Source: Methylomonas sp. 11b (GTDB lineage: Bacteria > Pseudomonadota > Gammaproteobacteria > Methylococcales > Methylomonadaceae). From it: 64,000 bases of DNA. The notes under the pieces are model-generated. The model ran no database searches. It was not told the DNA's origin and worked only from the letters and a program-made list of their open reading frames with translations. A program made the position numbers and the translations under genes. The stretch lies in contig NZ_KI911557.1 in the NCBI RefSeq assembly GCF_000515215.1, positions 5,348,721-5,412,720 of the forward strand. The letters are read 5' to 3'. This document shows positions 8,867 through 16,278 of the stretch, one piece after another (position 1 is the stretch's first letter; each line of letters begins with the position of its first letter).

Positions 8867-10834
8867 CTAAAACGTCAACTGTAGTTTCAAGCGAAATTCC
8901 CTGCCGTTCATTTGTAACAGGTCGAAACGGTCGCTGTTGATCAGCATTTCATAATGGCTGTCGAAGAGGTTATAAACCCCAAAGGACACATCCAGACCAC
9001 GCAGCAAACGATCCGTGCTCAAATTCAGATTGACCAAATTGTAGGCATCGGCTTCGCCGCCCTGGAATGTTTTGCGGTCGCCAATGTAAATATTCTCGAT
9101 ACCGAGTCGGACAAAATCGTCGAACAAAGGCTCAGCATAGTGTAATTTGAAAATATTTTGCGGCGAACCGGTTGCCCACACCCCGTGTTTCCCTTCGTTG
9201 GTAAACAGGCTGTAGGTGTACGAGGCTTTGAACATTCTGCCGCTGTCCCAACGTTTTTCCGCTTCCCATTCCGCACCGTAGGCATGATATTTGCCGACGT
9301 TATCCAGCAGCGCCGTATCGGGGTTGGCTTTCAATAACTCGGTGATGTCGTTGTAAAACAAGGAAACCAGCAGTTTCAGCCCGGTATTCGAATGCCATTC
9401 CGTAATCGCTTCATAGCTTCTGATTTGCTCTTCATGCAGTTCAGGACTGACGCCGTAATAATATGGGTTGTAATCCAGATTCCAGGCATGCGGGGCACGA
9501 AATGTCGAGCTGTACAACAGCTTGAAGGTGGTGTTCTCCAGCGGGTTCCATATCAAGCCCAGACGCGGATTAAGTTGCAGGCGCTTGAGCATGTGAGTCT
9601 GATCCAGGCGCAGCCCGGCGCTGAAAACCAAATTTTCCCGTAACTGGATGTCGTCTTGAGCATAGAGTTCAACGCGGTGGCCGCTGAGGTCACTGTCTTG
9701 GTAAATCTGATAAGGCTCGGTAACATAGCCGAATTGGCGTTGGGTTTGGTCATATTGATATTCCAAGCCGAAAAGTAGTCTATGTCCGTCGAATACGCTA
9801 GTGGTTAGTTGCGCTTCGCCGCCCCACCAGCGGCCGCTGGTTTGGTCGTGATAAATGTAATTACCAACGTCATTGAACGGGTCTTCGGCCATGTAATCGT
9901 AGCCTTGGTAAAAGCCCTTGGCCATGAACGAGGTCTTCGCACTCAGGGCTTTTTCATATTTCAGATTGGTGAAAAATTGTCTGTCGTAAGTATGCGAGGT
10001 GGGATCGTTGAAAACGGCGCCGAAAGCCGCGGTCGGCACCCGTTTGTATCGATCGACAAAACCGCCGCTGAGGGTGAATTCTTCGAACTGCATGCGTCCG
10101 AACAAGCGGTCAGCCCGCTCGGTATCCATGTTATGTGCGATACCGTTGTTGGTACTGGGGTCGTCGAAAGCCGGGAAATATAAATCTTCCACACCCTGGC
10201 TATCGTAATGTGATGCCGACACCAGCACATCGGTGCCGTTATCGAATTGCTTGCCATAACTGACACGGCCTTTATAGGTGTCGAAACTACCCACTTCGCC
10301 GGTCATTTGCGCGCCGTTCACAGCTTTACCTTTCTTGGTCACGACGTTGATCAAGCCCAAAAACGCGTTGGCACCGTAAATAGTGGAACCGGAGCCGGGG
10401 ATAAATTCGATGCGCTCAACCAAATCCATATCCAGCATGAATTCCTGGCCGATATTGCCGGAGTCGAAGATATTTTCGTTCATGCGTTGGCCGTCGATCA
10501 TGAACAACACGCGGGAGTTATAGTCGCCGGACTGAATGAAGCCGCGCACGCCGACGAAACTATAGTTGCGATCATTGCTGGTAAACAAGCCGCGCATGCT
10601 GTTCAGCGCCTCCGCCAACGTGCGCCAGCCGAACGTGCGAATGTCGTTTGCCGTTAAAATCGAAACCGAACTAGGGGCTTGACTGGCTTTTTGACCGAGC
10701 CTGGAGGCGCTGATGATTTCCACATTCAGCAACTGCTCGATAGACATCTCGGTTAAATCTTCAGGCGCCGCGCTGACCGCCTGCGCGGTAGCGAAAGGCA
10801 TCAACAATATACCGAGGACGATCAGTGCGCGCAT
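8867..10834 (-). CDS. TonB-dependent outer-membrane receptor
   Basis: A 655-residue receptor, first gene of the minus-strand run. A signal peptide (MRALIVLGILLMPFATAQA) precedes DLTEMSIEQLLNVEIISASR, a plug with ILTANDIRTFG, VGVRGF and IEFIPGSGSTIYGANAFLG, and a barrel ending LQLTF. It resembles the next receptor in layout but is divergent over the barrel, so the two are probably ancient paralogues with different ligands. The first gene position implies the operon promoter lies in 10835-11188. A half-match to an AT-rich iron-box-like sequence is present there but not convincing. Ligand unknown. Confidence 0.92.
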   Translation of the reverse strand: MRALIVLGILLMPFATAQAVSAAPEDLTEMSIEQLLNVEIISASRLGQKASQAPSSVSILTANDIRTFGWRTLAEALNSMRGLFTSNDRNYSFVGVRGFIQSGDYNSRVLFMIDGQRMNENIFDSGNIGQEFMLDMDLVERIEFIPGSGSTIYGANAFLGLINVVTKKGKAVNGAQMTGEVGSFDTYKGRVSYGKQFDNGTDVLVSASHYDSQGVEDLYFPAFDDPSTNNGIAHNMDTERADRLFGRMQFEEFTLSGGFVDRYKRVPTAAFGAVFNDPTSHTYDRQFFTNLKYEKALSAKTSFMAKGFYQGYDYMAEDPFNDVGNYIYHDQTSGRWWGGEAQLTTSVFDGHRLLFGLEYQYDQTQRQFGYVTEPYQIYQDSDLSGHRVELYAQDDIQLRENLVFSAGLRLDQTHMLKRLQLNPRLGLIWNPLENTTFKLLYSSTFRAPHAWNLDYNPYYYGVSPELHEEQIRSYEAITEWHSNTGLKLLVSLFYNDITELLKANPDTALLDNVGKYHAYGAEWEAEKRWDSGRMFKASYTYSLFTNEGKHGVWATGSPQNIFKLHYAEPLFDDFVRLGIENIYIGDRKTFQGGEADAYNLVNLNLSTDRLLRGLDVSFGVYNLFDSHYEMLINSDRFDLLQMNGREFRLKLQLTF

Positions 10835-11188
10835 TGAAAGTCTTGTCTAATGGATAGCAGGGACATAAATAATGATAAGACTCGGCTTGGTGCGTACGAT
10901 CTATCGATTAACGCGGAAAACAAAAGCGATTATTTTACAATAGATTACGGATATTCAGCCTAGTTTGATTTTTATTCTGGCGTTTTTTGACAGGAATCTA
11001 TCCAAGATACTCGAAAAGATCGGCTGATTGGCTAAAAAATCGTGGGAACAGTTTATTAGCGAAGTGACATTTGTAAGCTCCTATCCCTTAGCGTCCAACA
11101 GGTTTTCGCAGCAAACTGGAGAAAACCTGTGGCATCGCAAAATCGCTTCAAGTCAAGCGGATCTGGTGTTCCCACCCATTAGTAGAGG
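10835..11188. other. Intergenic region, probable promoter region of the TonB-signalling operon
   Basis: No gene is seen in these 354 bases. They separate two minus-strand genes, so the AT-rich part near 10860-11000 should carry the promoter for the receptor operon and the 11040-11188 part the 3' region of the DUF2024 gene. The only clear structure is a perfect inverted repeat at 11098-11130, listed separately. Confidence 0.5.
11098..11130. repeat. Perfect 10-bp inverted repeat
   Basis: ACAGGTTTTC and GAAAACCTGT are exact reverse complements separated by 13 bases. It lies about 60 bp past the 3' end of the minus-strand DUF2024 gene. It could be a terminator-like hairpin (no T-run on either side) or a protein-binding dyad. 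Confidence 0.55.
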
Positions 11189-11449
11189 CTAAGAAGGACA
11201 CCCTTCCATTTTATAAATGAAGTAACCCTGCCGATTTATGGTTTCAATCACGTCAACCGGCGCTTGTTGAGTGTGGCAAAAACGACATTCCTTGCTGGAT
11301 ACCACCGCGTCGGTTTCGCCGATTGACGTCAACCACCGCTTGGCATACCGAATAGCTTGATCACTATCTTTGCTGGCGGTGAATACATCAAAGTGCATGA
11401 TGTGGTTATCGCGGGCTTTAACATAGGTATCGTAAACGTGGATTTCCAT
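11189..11449 (-). CDS. DUF2024 family protein
   Basis: An 86-residue cytoplasmic protein. The N-terminus MEIHVYDTYVKARDNHIMHF is characteristic of the DUF2024 family, small proteins of unknown function. A Cys/His cluster, CRFCH, lies mid-protein and could bind metal. I chose ATG at 11449 because CCAGGAG is correctly placed before it and family members start exactly here; the frame extends upstream to 11527 but those residues look non-coding. No obvious operon partner. Function unknown. Confidence 0.8.
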   Translation of the reverse strand: MEIHVYDTYVKARDNHIMHFDVFTASKDSDQAIRYAKRWLTSIGETDAVVSSKECRFCHTQQAPVDVIETINRQGYFIYKMEGCPS

Positions 11450-11589
11450 CAAAAACTCCTGGGTGAAAAAAATAAAAATTGGCTCATGCCATAAAACAAG
11501 CGGCCATATGGAAAGCTGTGCATACACATGTCAATCCCTGACGGTTTGACCTTGGGAATTGCCCGACAAGGTCATGGCAAATATGCCGG

Positions 11590-11613
11590 GATGACGGATT
11601 TACATCCGTCATC
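11590..11613. repeat. Perfect 9-bp inverted repeat
   Basis: GATGACGGA and TCCGTCATC flank a 6-base spacer. Together with the neighbouring GCCGGGATGACGG words it resembles a fragment of a dispersed intergenic palindromic repeat. No T-run follows on either strand. Confidence 0.5.
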
Positions 11614-11979
11614 GTCAGAGATCCGCGAAACCGTTCCCCTTGGGGTGAAAACGCCTCTAAGGACTCGGTAAAATTCTATACTAATATCGATTCGATATAA
11701 AATGCTTTTCATTATTCTTATCCAGCTACTCGCAAATGCCTCATCGGATTCAGCGGCGCTCTGAACCAATACATGGTCAAGGAATCGGACAAGTCTTACT
11801 TGAGTATTTGTACATTCAGCAAATAGCGGGTGGTTTTTGCTCGGACGGAAACCGTGCTGCCACTCCAGGATTGCTTCGAATAACCAAAGCCACAAATAGG
11901 TTAAAACTGACAAGCCAATGTAAAACTGCTATTTCAATCCTTACGGCGCTTGTTTGTTCAAGTTATTCCCCGCCCATTT

Positions 11980-12087
11980 GCGCTCAAGACACGCTTAAAC
12001 AACACAGCAAAAATCTCCAAAATTGCATAGGCAACTAGCGTCAAGGCTTAAAGCGGCAGTTGGAACGCGTTCGCAACGCGGCGAGTA
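11980..12087 (+). pseudogene. Relic resembling the N-terminal coding region of hrpA
   Basis: Reading this stretch in one frame gives AQDTLKQHSKNLQNCIGN, a TAG stop, then RQGLKRQLERVRN. The intact hrpA at 20350 begins ASETLKQLAKNLHNCMGT followed by DRHGLKRQLDRLRS. The two align without gaps over more than 30 codons, and DNA words such as CAAAAATCTCCA are shared. The in-frame TAG at 12036-12038 and loss of similarity after about 12087 mark it as a dead fragment. It lies about 8.3 kb upstream of the real gene, with the cassette at 13.4-20.3 kb between the two. Confidence 0.65.
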
Positions 12088-12269
12088 GGAGTGTGGATAT
12101 GACGGATATGACCTAGCGCTTTTCCGTGCCTCGCAATTAGCGCCATTATTCGAAGCCGGAGACTATGTACCCAGATTAGCCCGTCAGCTGCAAGAAGGGC
12201 GGGATTTGCTTTGACGACGAGGCTAATTGCCATTCTCGCAAGCTTCGCGGAACCGTGCGCAAGTTGTTG

Positions 12270-12490
12270 AACAAATCACGCAAGGCATTTGTTTAATGCG
12301 GGCAACCTATTTGGCTTGCGTGCAAGTCATTGAGGCTTGCGGTTTAGGCTCTTGGCCTTGCGCATAAGCCATTTAGGCTTGCGCTTATGGCAAATAGCCT
12401 TGCCCGCAAGGCTATTTACGTTGCGGGCAAGGCATTTAGAATGGCGAGCAGCTCTTTTAAGCGAGCGGCTATTGCAAAAAGGCTTGCGAG
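12270..12490. repeat. Word-repetitive block built on GCAAGGC / GCCTTGC
   Basis: Variants of GCAAGGCATTT, GCAAGGCTATTT and AGGCTTGCG recur in both orientations across about 220 bases. The centre is a perfect hairpin at 12392-12417: AAATAGCCTTGC, two bases, GCAAGGCTATTT. A second dyad, CATAAGC / GCTTATG, lies at 12363-12389. No gene explains the pattern. It could be a degraded tandem or palindromic element. Confidence 0.55.
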
Positions 12491-12528
12491 CTATCCTTTC
12501 ATCTAATCCGCCGTTGGATGGAGGTTAG

Positions 12529-12553
12529 CTGGCAAGCCGGAAAGCCTTGCCAG
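12529..12553 (-). terminator. Hairpin after the 12576-13052 gene
   Basis: CTGGCAAG and CTTGCCAG form a perfect 8-bp stem with a 9-base loop, about 23 bp past the stop codon of the minus-strand gene. There is no clear T-tract in the minus-strand direction, so intrinsic termination is only possible. Confidence 0.4.
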
Positions 12554-12575
12554 GGAGCTATTTTGCTTATAGTGC

Positions 12576-13052
12576 TTAGCCGGCCGGTTGGGTGGCTTGG
12601 GTTTTTGCCTTGGCACCGCGATTAAATCGCACAGACATCGCCTGCCGCAGCGTTTCCAAGCCTGCGCCTTTGCCGGCGATTTTCAACGAGGCGTAAGCAT
12701 CCAGGCTAAAACTATAAATATCGCTGCCCAGCGCCATGTCGGTATCTTCGCCTCGGCTCAATAAATCGCGCAGGCGATGTAAGCGAGGGCGGAGTTTGTC
12801 GAGAGTCACCAAATCGGCTTGCGCTTCGATGACATCGAGACCGGGCGGAATGGCATGAGTATTTTGGGTGGCCACCGTCAGCGTTTGGCGGCAGAACGCT
12901 TCGGTTTTGTCACCCATCTTCAGGATGGTGCGGCGCTCTTCTGGGGTTAAGACGAGGAAGCCGGCGAAGCGGTCTTCCAAGGTCTTTAGAGCGGCGTCTA
13001 TGTCGGCGAGATCATTATCGGAAAGGGTTAAAGAAATCAGATGTTGACTCAT
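12576..13052 (-). CDS. Conserved-looking hypothetical protein, 158 aa
   Basis: Starts at ATG 13052 with a very good ribosome binding site (AAAAGGAGATAAAC). The protein is soluble, without signal peptide or membrane segment. It looks largely helical (ADIDAALKTLEDRFAGFLVL, TLDKLRPRLHRLRDLLSRG) and ends in a basic, low-complexity tail (RFNRGAKAKTQATQPAG). I do not recognise a domain. It is divergent from the protease/ATPase cassette that begins 400 bp to the right on the other strand, so a shared regulatory region is possible but unproven. Confidence 0.7.
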   Translation of the reverse strand: MSQHLISLTLSDNDLADIDAALKTLEDRFAGFLVLTPEERRTILKMGDKTEAFCRQTLTVATQNTHAIPPGLDVIEAQADLVTLDKLRPRLHRLRDLLSRGEDTDMALGSDIYSFSLDAYASLKIAGKGAGLETLRQAMSVRFNRGAKAKTQATQPAG

Positions 13053-13448
13053 GTTTATCTCCTTTTGGCGTTTGTGATACTGCGGAGGATGGGGTGTGGT
13101 CCGCAGATGAAAAGCGTAGGCTATTTTTAGATGTGCGCGTGATTATATTTACTAGGGCTTGAGCTGTTTCTGGTTGTTTCTGGTTTCCAAGCTCTGGCTT
13201 GGAAACTCAATCTTGGAAGCTATTGCTTCCCGGCAAATACAGACAACTGGAGCTTGGCAACCAGTTGAATTCGGCTTAATAGCCTTTGTTCGATTTTGAC
13301 GATATATTGCTTGTATAAAAAATGGTTTGCTCAGTGCGACTCCAAGCGTCGTTTAAATTGGCTTGTAATGGCTAGCGGCAAATGAAAACTAGCGGAAGCA
13401 CAGGTGGGTTACCCCAGAAGACTTTATAAAACGATTCGGAGAATTTCT
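13053..13448. other. Divergent intergenic region before the conflict cassette
   Basis: About 396 bases without a gene, between the divergent 158-aa gene and the trypco2 gene. It should hold promoters for both. Clustered TTGGAAGC/TTCCAAGC-type words occur at about 13186-13235 (TTTCCAAGC, CTTGGAAAC, CTTGGAAGC, GCTTCCC), possibly operator half-sites. No convincing -35/-10 pair was assigned. Confidence 0.4.
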
Positions 13449-13790
13449 ATGGACGATAAGCTGAATTTAGCGGAAGTGATACAAGAACTAAGGCAGAGTC
13501 TGGCGACTGCCTCTACACAAGGGGCGGCGGAAACCATCCGCTTCAACGTCAATAGCGTAGAAGTGGAATTGCAAATGGTGGTCGAAAAATCGGTGGGTGG
13601 AAAAGCTGGCGGTAAATTCAATTTCTGGGTGTTGGGCGCTATCGACGCCGAGGCATCGGCTGGTTACAAAAGCGCCGCGACGCACAAGATTAAATTGAGC
13701 TTGCAGCCGGTTGATGTAAAGAATCCCGATCCGCAGACGGGATTGCCCAGCACAATCAAGCTAAAAGGCGGGCTGCAAGGTGGTAGTTAA
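13449..13790 (+). CDS. Trypco2-type (trypsin co-occurring) domain protein
   Basis: A 113-residue protein starting MDDKLNLAEVIQELRQSL; the ATG at 13449 has CGGAG upstream and fits the family, although the frame is open back to 13404. A helical N-terminus (LAEVIQELRQSLATAS) leads into a beta-rich part (RFNVNSVEVELQMVVEKS, GGKFNFWVLGAI, THKIKLSLQPV), the pattern of the trypco2 family that repeatedly accompanies trypsin-like proteases in prokaryotic conflict systems. Its stop overlaps the protease start by one base (TAATG), so the two are translationally coupled. Probably an adaptor or substrate-side partner of the protease; exact role unknown. Confidence 0.82.
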   Translation: MDDKLNLAEVIQELRQSLATASTQGAAETIRFNVNSVEVELQMVVEKSVGGKAGGKFNFWVLGAIDAEASAGYKSAATHKIKLSLQPVDVKNPDPQTGLPSTIKLKGGLQGGS

Positions 13791-15298
13791 TGGAGCCAAA
13801 ATGGATTGCTAAAATTAATAACCAAGGGGATATTGGTACCGCGTATCCGATCGGCCCTAATTTACTTCTGACGGCTGGGCATGTTGTCCAAAACGTCAAA
13901 TGGCATGACGGAGGAAGCGTTTCAGTCGAATGGCCGGACTTGAAAGACAGTAATAACAGGTCATTAACAGCGGTTGCCCGCAATATCGCATTTGACGGCA
14001 AACTGCTGGTGGATGACAAACCCATAAATTGCGATCTGGTTGTGCTTGATTGTCAGTTACCAAAAGCAATCCATCAAAAATCAGTGTCATGGATGATATT
14101 TAGCCAGAAATTTGCCGAAGCCAGGACAGGGTGGAAAGCAGCAGGTTATCCAAACGTAAATAGTAATAACCTGGAAACTGCTACAGGTCTATTTAGTGCT
14201 GATTTGGAAAAGCCGGTAATTAAATTAACTTTGGATGACACCATTGACCCAACTGTTGCTCGTGCCAACGTTATGCCGAACGGCTGGGGTGGTATGTCGG
14301 GCGCGCCGGTGTTTGATATTGCCAGTGGGAAAATTCAGGCTGTCATCACCGAGCATAACCTTTGGATGGAAAAACAACTTGTTGGCGTATCCATTCCTTG
14401 GTTAATCCGTAATAGTGCAACTTTTCGCCAAATCCTAGGCATAAAAACGGTTGGGCTACCAGCGTTAAACGTTCATGAGCGTATTTGTAAGCATTTAGAG
14501 CCCATGCAAAAATCGATGCTGTTTCAAACGCTTGTCGAGCAGTTTCTCCCGCCTGGTTTGCAAGCATTGCCTGAGAATGTCGTTAAAGAATTGCTAAAAG
14601 CCAGTGAAGGCAATCAAATAGCTTTTCTGGAGCAATTTAGGCTAGCCGTCGAATCATCTTTAGAAAAAGACCGGCAAGATGCCGGAGTCGCTTTAAATCT
14701 ATTTTTGCTGTTGCTAAGTTTGACCGATACCGGAAGCTTTACCGCTACCCTGTCGCGTCAGCACGATTTGCCGGTCCGTACACGTATGGCGGCAGAAATA
14801 TATTTAGCCTCGGTTTATGGTCTGGTACCCGATTTGACCCTGAATAAGCAAAAGATAACCGACGTGAAGAATGCCGTGGTTGGACGTCATGCCGTTGAAA
14901 GCGGATTTATGCGGGAAGTAGGCTGGCAACCCGATAAAAATGCCGCCGAGTTAGCCCATGTCGTCAACATCGCAGTTAATAAGGTTTATCGTAAACTCCA
15001 TAGCAACGAGCCCGATGCCCCTCTCGATGAGTTTGACTTAGAAGAGCTAAACCACACGCTTAAAACCCGCAGAAAGGGTGCTAAACCAGAATTGATTCGT
15101 TTAGAAGTAGATTCTTCGGAGGACCTTGCGGCAATGCATCCATTACATAACCCCGATGTTTGCAAAGCGCTCAACGACTGTTTGTCCGAACTGCCGATAG
15201 TGCGCTACGGTAAAGGTGTCGGTAACAACGAAGCGCACCTGCGTGCGCAGGTGAACGAATTTTTCCGCATAATCCAAAAATACATGGATGATCTATGA
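13790..15298 (+). CDS. Trypsin-like serine protease with C-terminal helical (effector-associated) region
   Basis: 502 residues, no signal peptide, hence cytoplasmic. Residues 1-210 form a chymotrypsin-fold protease: His31 in LLTAGHVVQ, Asp82 in CDLVVLD and Ser170 in GWGGMSGAPVFD give a complete triad. The C-terminal ~290 residues are mostly helical (about 225-310 and 320-500) and probably include a protein-interaction or effector-associated domain; I cannot name it. It overlaps the upstream trypco2 gene by one base and the downstream MoxR ATPase by four (ATGA). In systems of this type the protease is held inactive and released by an NTPase switch on invasion; that is family knowledge applied by inference. 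Confidence 0.88.
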   Translation: MEPKWIAKINNQGDIGTAYPIGPNLLLTAGHVVQNVKWHDGGSVSVEWPDLKDSNNRSLTAVARNIAFDGKLLVDDKPINCDLVVLDCQLPKAIHQKSVSWMIFSQKFAEARTGWKAAGYPNVNSNNLETATGLFSADLEKPVIKLTLDDTIDPTVARANVMPNGWGGMSGAPVFDIASGKIQAVITEHNLWMEKQLVGVSIPWLIRNSATFRQILGIKTVGLPALNVHERICKHLEPMQKSMLFQTLVEQFLPPGLQALPENVVKELLKASEGNQIAFLEQFRLAVESSLEKDRQDAGVALNLFLLLLSLTDTGSFTATLSRQHDLPVRTRMAAEIYLASVYGLVPDLTLNKQKITDVKNAVVGRHAVESGFMREVGWQPDKNAAELAHVVNIAVNKVYRKLHSNEPDAPLDEFDLEELNHTLKTRRKGAKPELIRLEVDSSEDLAAMHPLHNPDVCKALNDCLSELPIVRYGKGVGNNEAHLRAQVNEFFRIIQKYMDDL

Positions 15299-16278
15299 CC
15301 ACTACGCTCAAATATTTTCAACCTCAGGAAGTGATCGAATATCCCGATTGCGGCTCCTGGGGGCAAGGCAAATACCTGCTGGATAAAGCTTCGGCTTATG
15401 CCTTGGAAATGGCTTTGGCGACCAAGCGGCCATTGCTGGTCAAAGGTGATCCGGGCTTGGGTAAGAGTTATCTGGCGCGAGCGGCGGCGGCCAAACTGAA
15501 GCGTAAATTTATCGCCGAAGTGATTAATATCAACACCGAAGGCCAGGATTTGCTTTGGCGTTATGACCCGGTGGCCCGACTCAACGATGCCCACGCCGGC
15601 ATTAAAGACGACGACAAACTCAACCCCAAACACTATCTCAATCCTGGGGTGCTGTGGTGGGCATTCGGCTGGAACAGTGCTGCCAGCCAGTACAACGATG
15701 TATGCCGGCATAAAATTTATTGCCCACAAACCTCTAACGACGGTGCCCTGGAAAACGGTATCGTGTTACTAATCGACGAAATTGACAAAGCAGAGCCGTC
15801 GCTGCCCAACGCGCTATTAGAAGTTCTGGGCAACGGCGGGTTCGAAGTGCCGTTGCTCGGTGAAACCATCGGTAAAAATTCGGCGGCGGACAGCAAGCAG
15901 GCTTTAACGCCGCCCTTGGTCATCATCACCAGCAACGACGAGCGCGAATTACCGGCTGCCTTTATCCGGCGCTGTTTGGTGTTGCACTTACATATTGACG
16001 AAGATGTGGAAGGCTGGTTGTTGGAAAGAGCCAACGTACATTACGACGACTACCAATGCAGCGAGACGGTCAAACGCTTGGCGGCCCGGCAATTGATTGC
16101 TGACCGCCAGGAAGCCGAACGCCACGGCACCGTTAAAGCCGGGCTCGCCGAATACCTGGATTTGTTGGCGGCGCTCGATGAAATGACCGACCGGTGTTTA
16201 CAAGACAAAGACCGGGATGACCACCAGGAAAGTCTGCTGGCCGATATTCAACATTTTGTGTTGCGCAAAGCCTTGTAA
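15295..16278 (+). CDS. MoxR-type AAA+ ATPase
   Basis: A 327-residue single-domain AAA+ ATPase. Walker A is GDPGLGKS (51-58), Walker B LLIDEID (158-164), sensor 1 ITSNDERELPAAF, followed by the paired arginines RR expected of the arginine finger. It resembles MoxR/AAA_5 ATPases that work as chaperone-like partners of vWA proteins. Start at 15295 overlaps the protease gene by four bases and its stop overlaps the vWA-FGS gene by one (TAATG), so all three are coupled. Likely role: ATP-driven remodelling or threshold switch controlling the vWA protein and, through it, the protease. Confidence 0.9.
   Translation: MTTTLKYFQPQEVIEYPDCGSWGQGKYLLDKASAYALEMALATKRPLLVKGDPGLGKSYLARAAAAKLKRKFIAEVININTEGQDLLWRYDPVARLNDAHAGIKDDDKLNPKHYLNPGVLWWAFGWNSAASQYNDVCRHKIYCPQTSNDGALENGIVLLIDEIDKAEPSLPNALLEVLGNGGFEVPLLGETIGKNSAADSKQALTPPLVIITSNDERELPAAFIRRCLVLHLHIDEDVEGWLLERANVHYDDYQCSETVKRLAARQLIADRQEAERHGTVKAGLAEYLDLLAALDEMTDRCLQDKDRDDHQESLLADIQHFVLRKAL

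Larger units (their letters stand above)
11450..12575. other. 1.1-kb non-coding or decayed region with hairpins and gene relics
   Basis: No intact gene is supported. From left to right it holds a perfect hairpin (11590-11613), a relic resembling the start of hrpA (about 11980-12087), an open stub reading YDLALFRASQLAPLFEAGDY and ending at a stop near 12214 that I cannot identify, a word-repetitive block (12270-12490) and a hairpin after the next minus-strand gene (12529-12553). Short open frames here (11572-11913 minus, 11736-12038 plus) have no family resemblance apart from the relic tail. The stretch looks like a graveyard of rearranged DNA next to the defence-like cassette. Confidence 0.6.

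Noticed and set aside
10860..10885. Iron-regulator (Fur) box upstream of the TonB operon
   Set aside because: Only half the dyad (AATAATGATAAG) is present; not enough for a call.
11572..11913. Minus-strand open frame of 113 codons
   Set aside because: Reads through a palindromic repeat and lacks a ribosome binding site; no recognisable domain.
12270..12490. CRISPR array
   Set aside because: Repeated words are short, irregularly spaced and in both orientations; no constant repeat/spacer unit and no cas genes.
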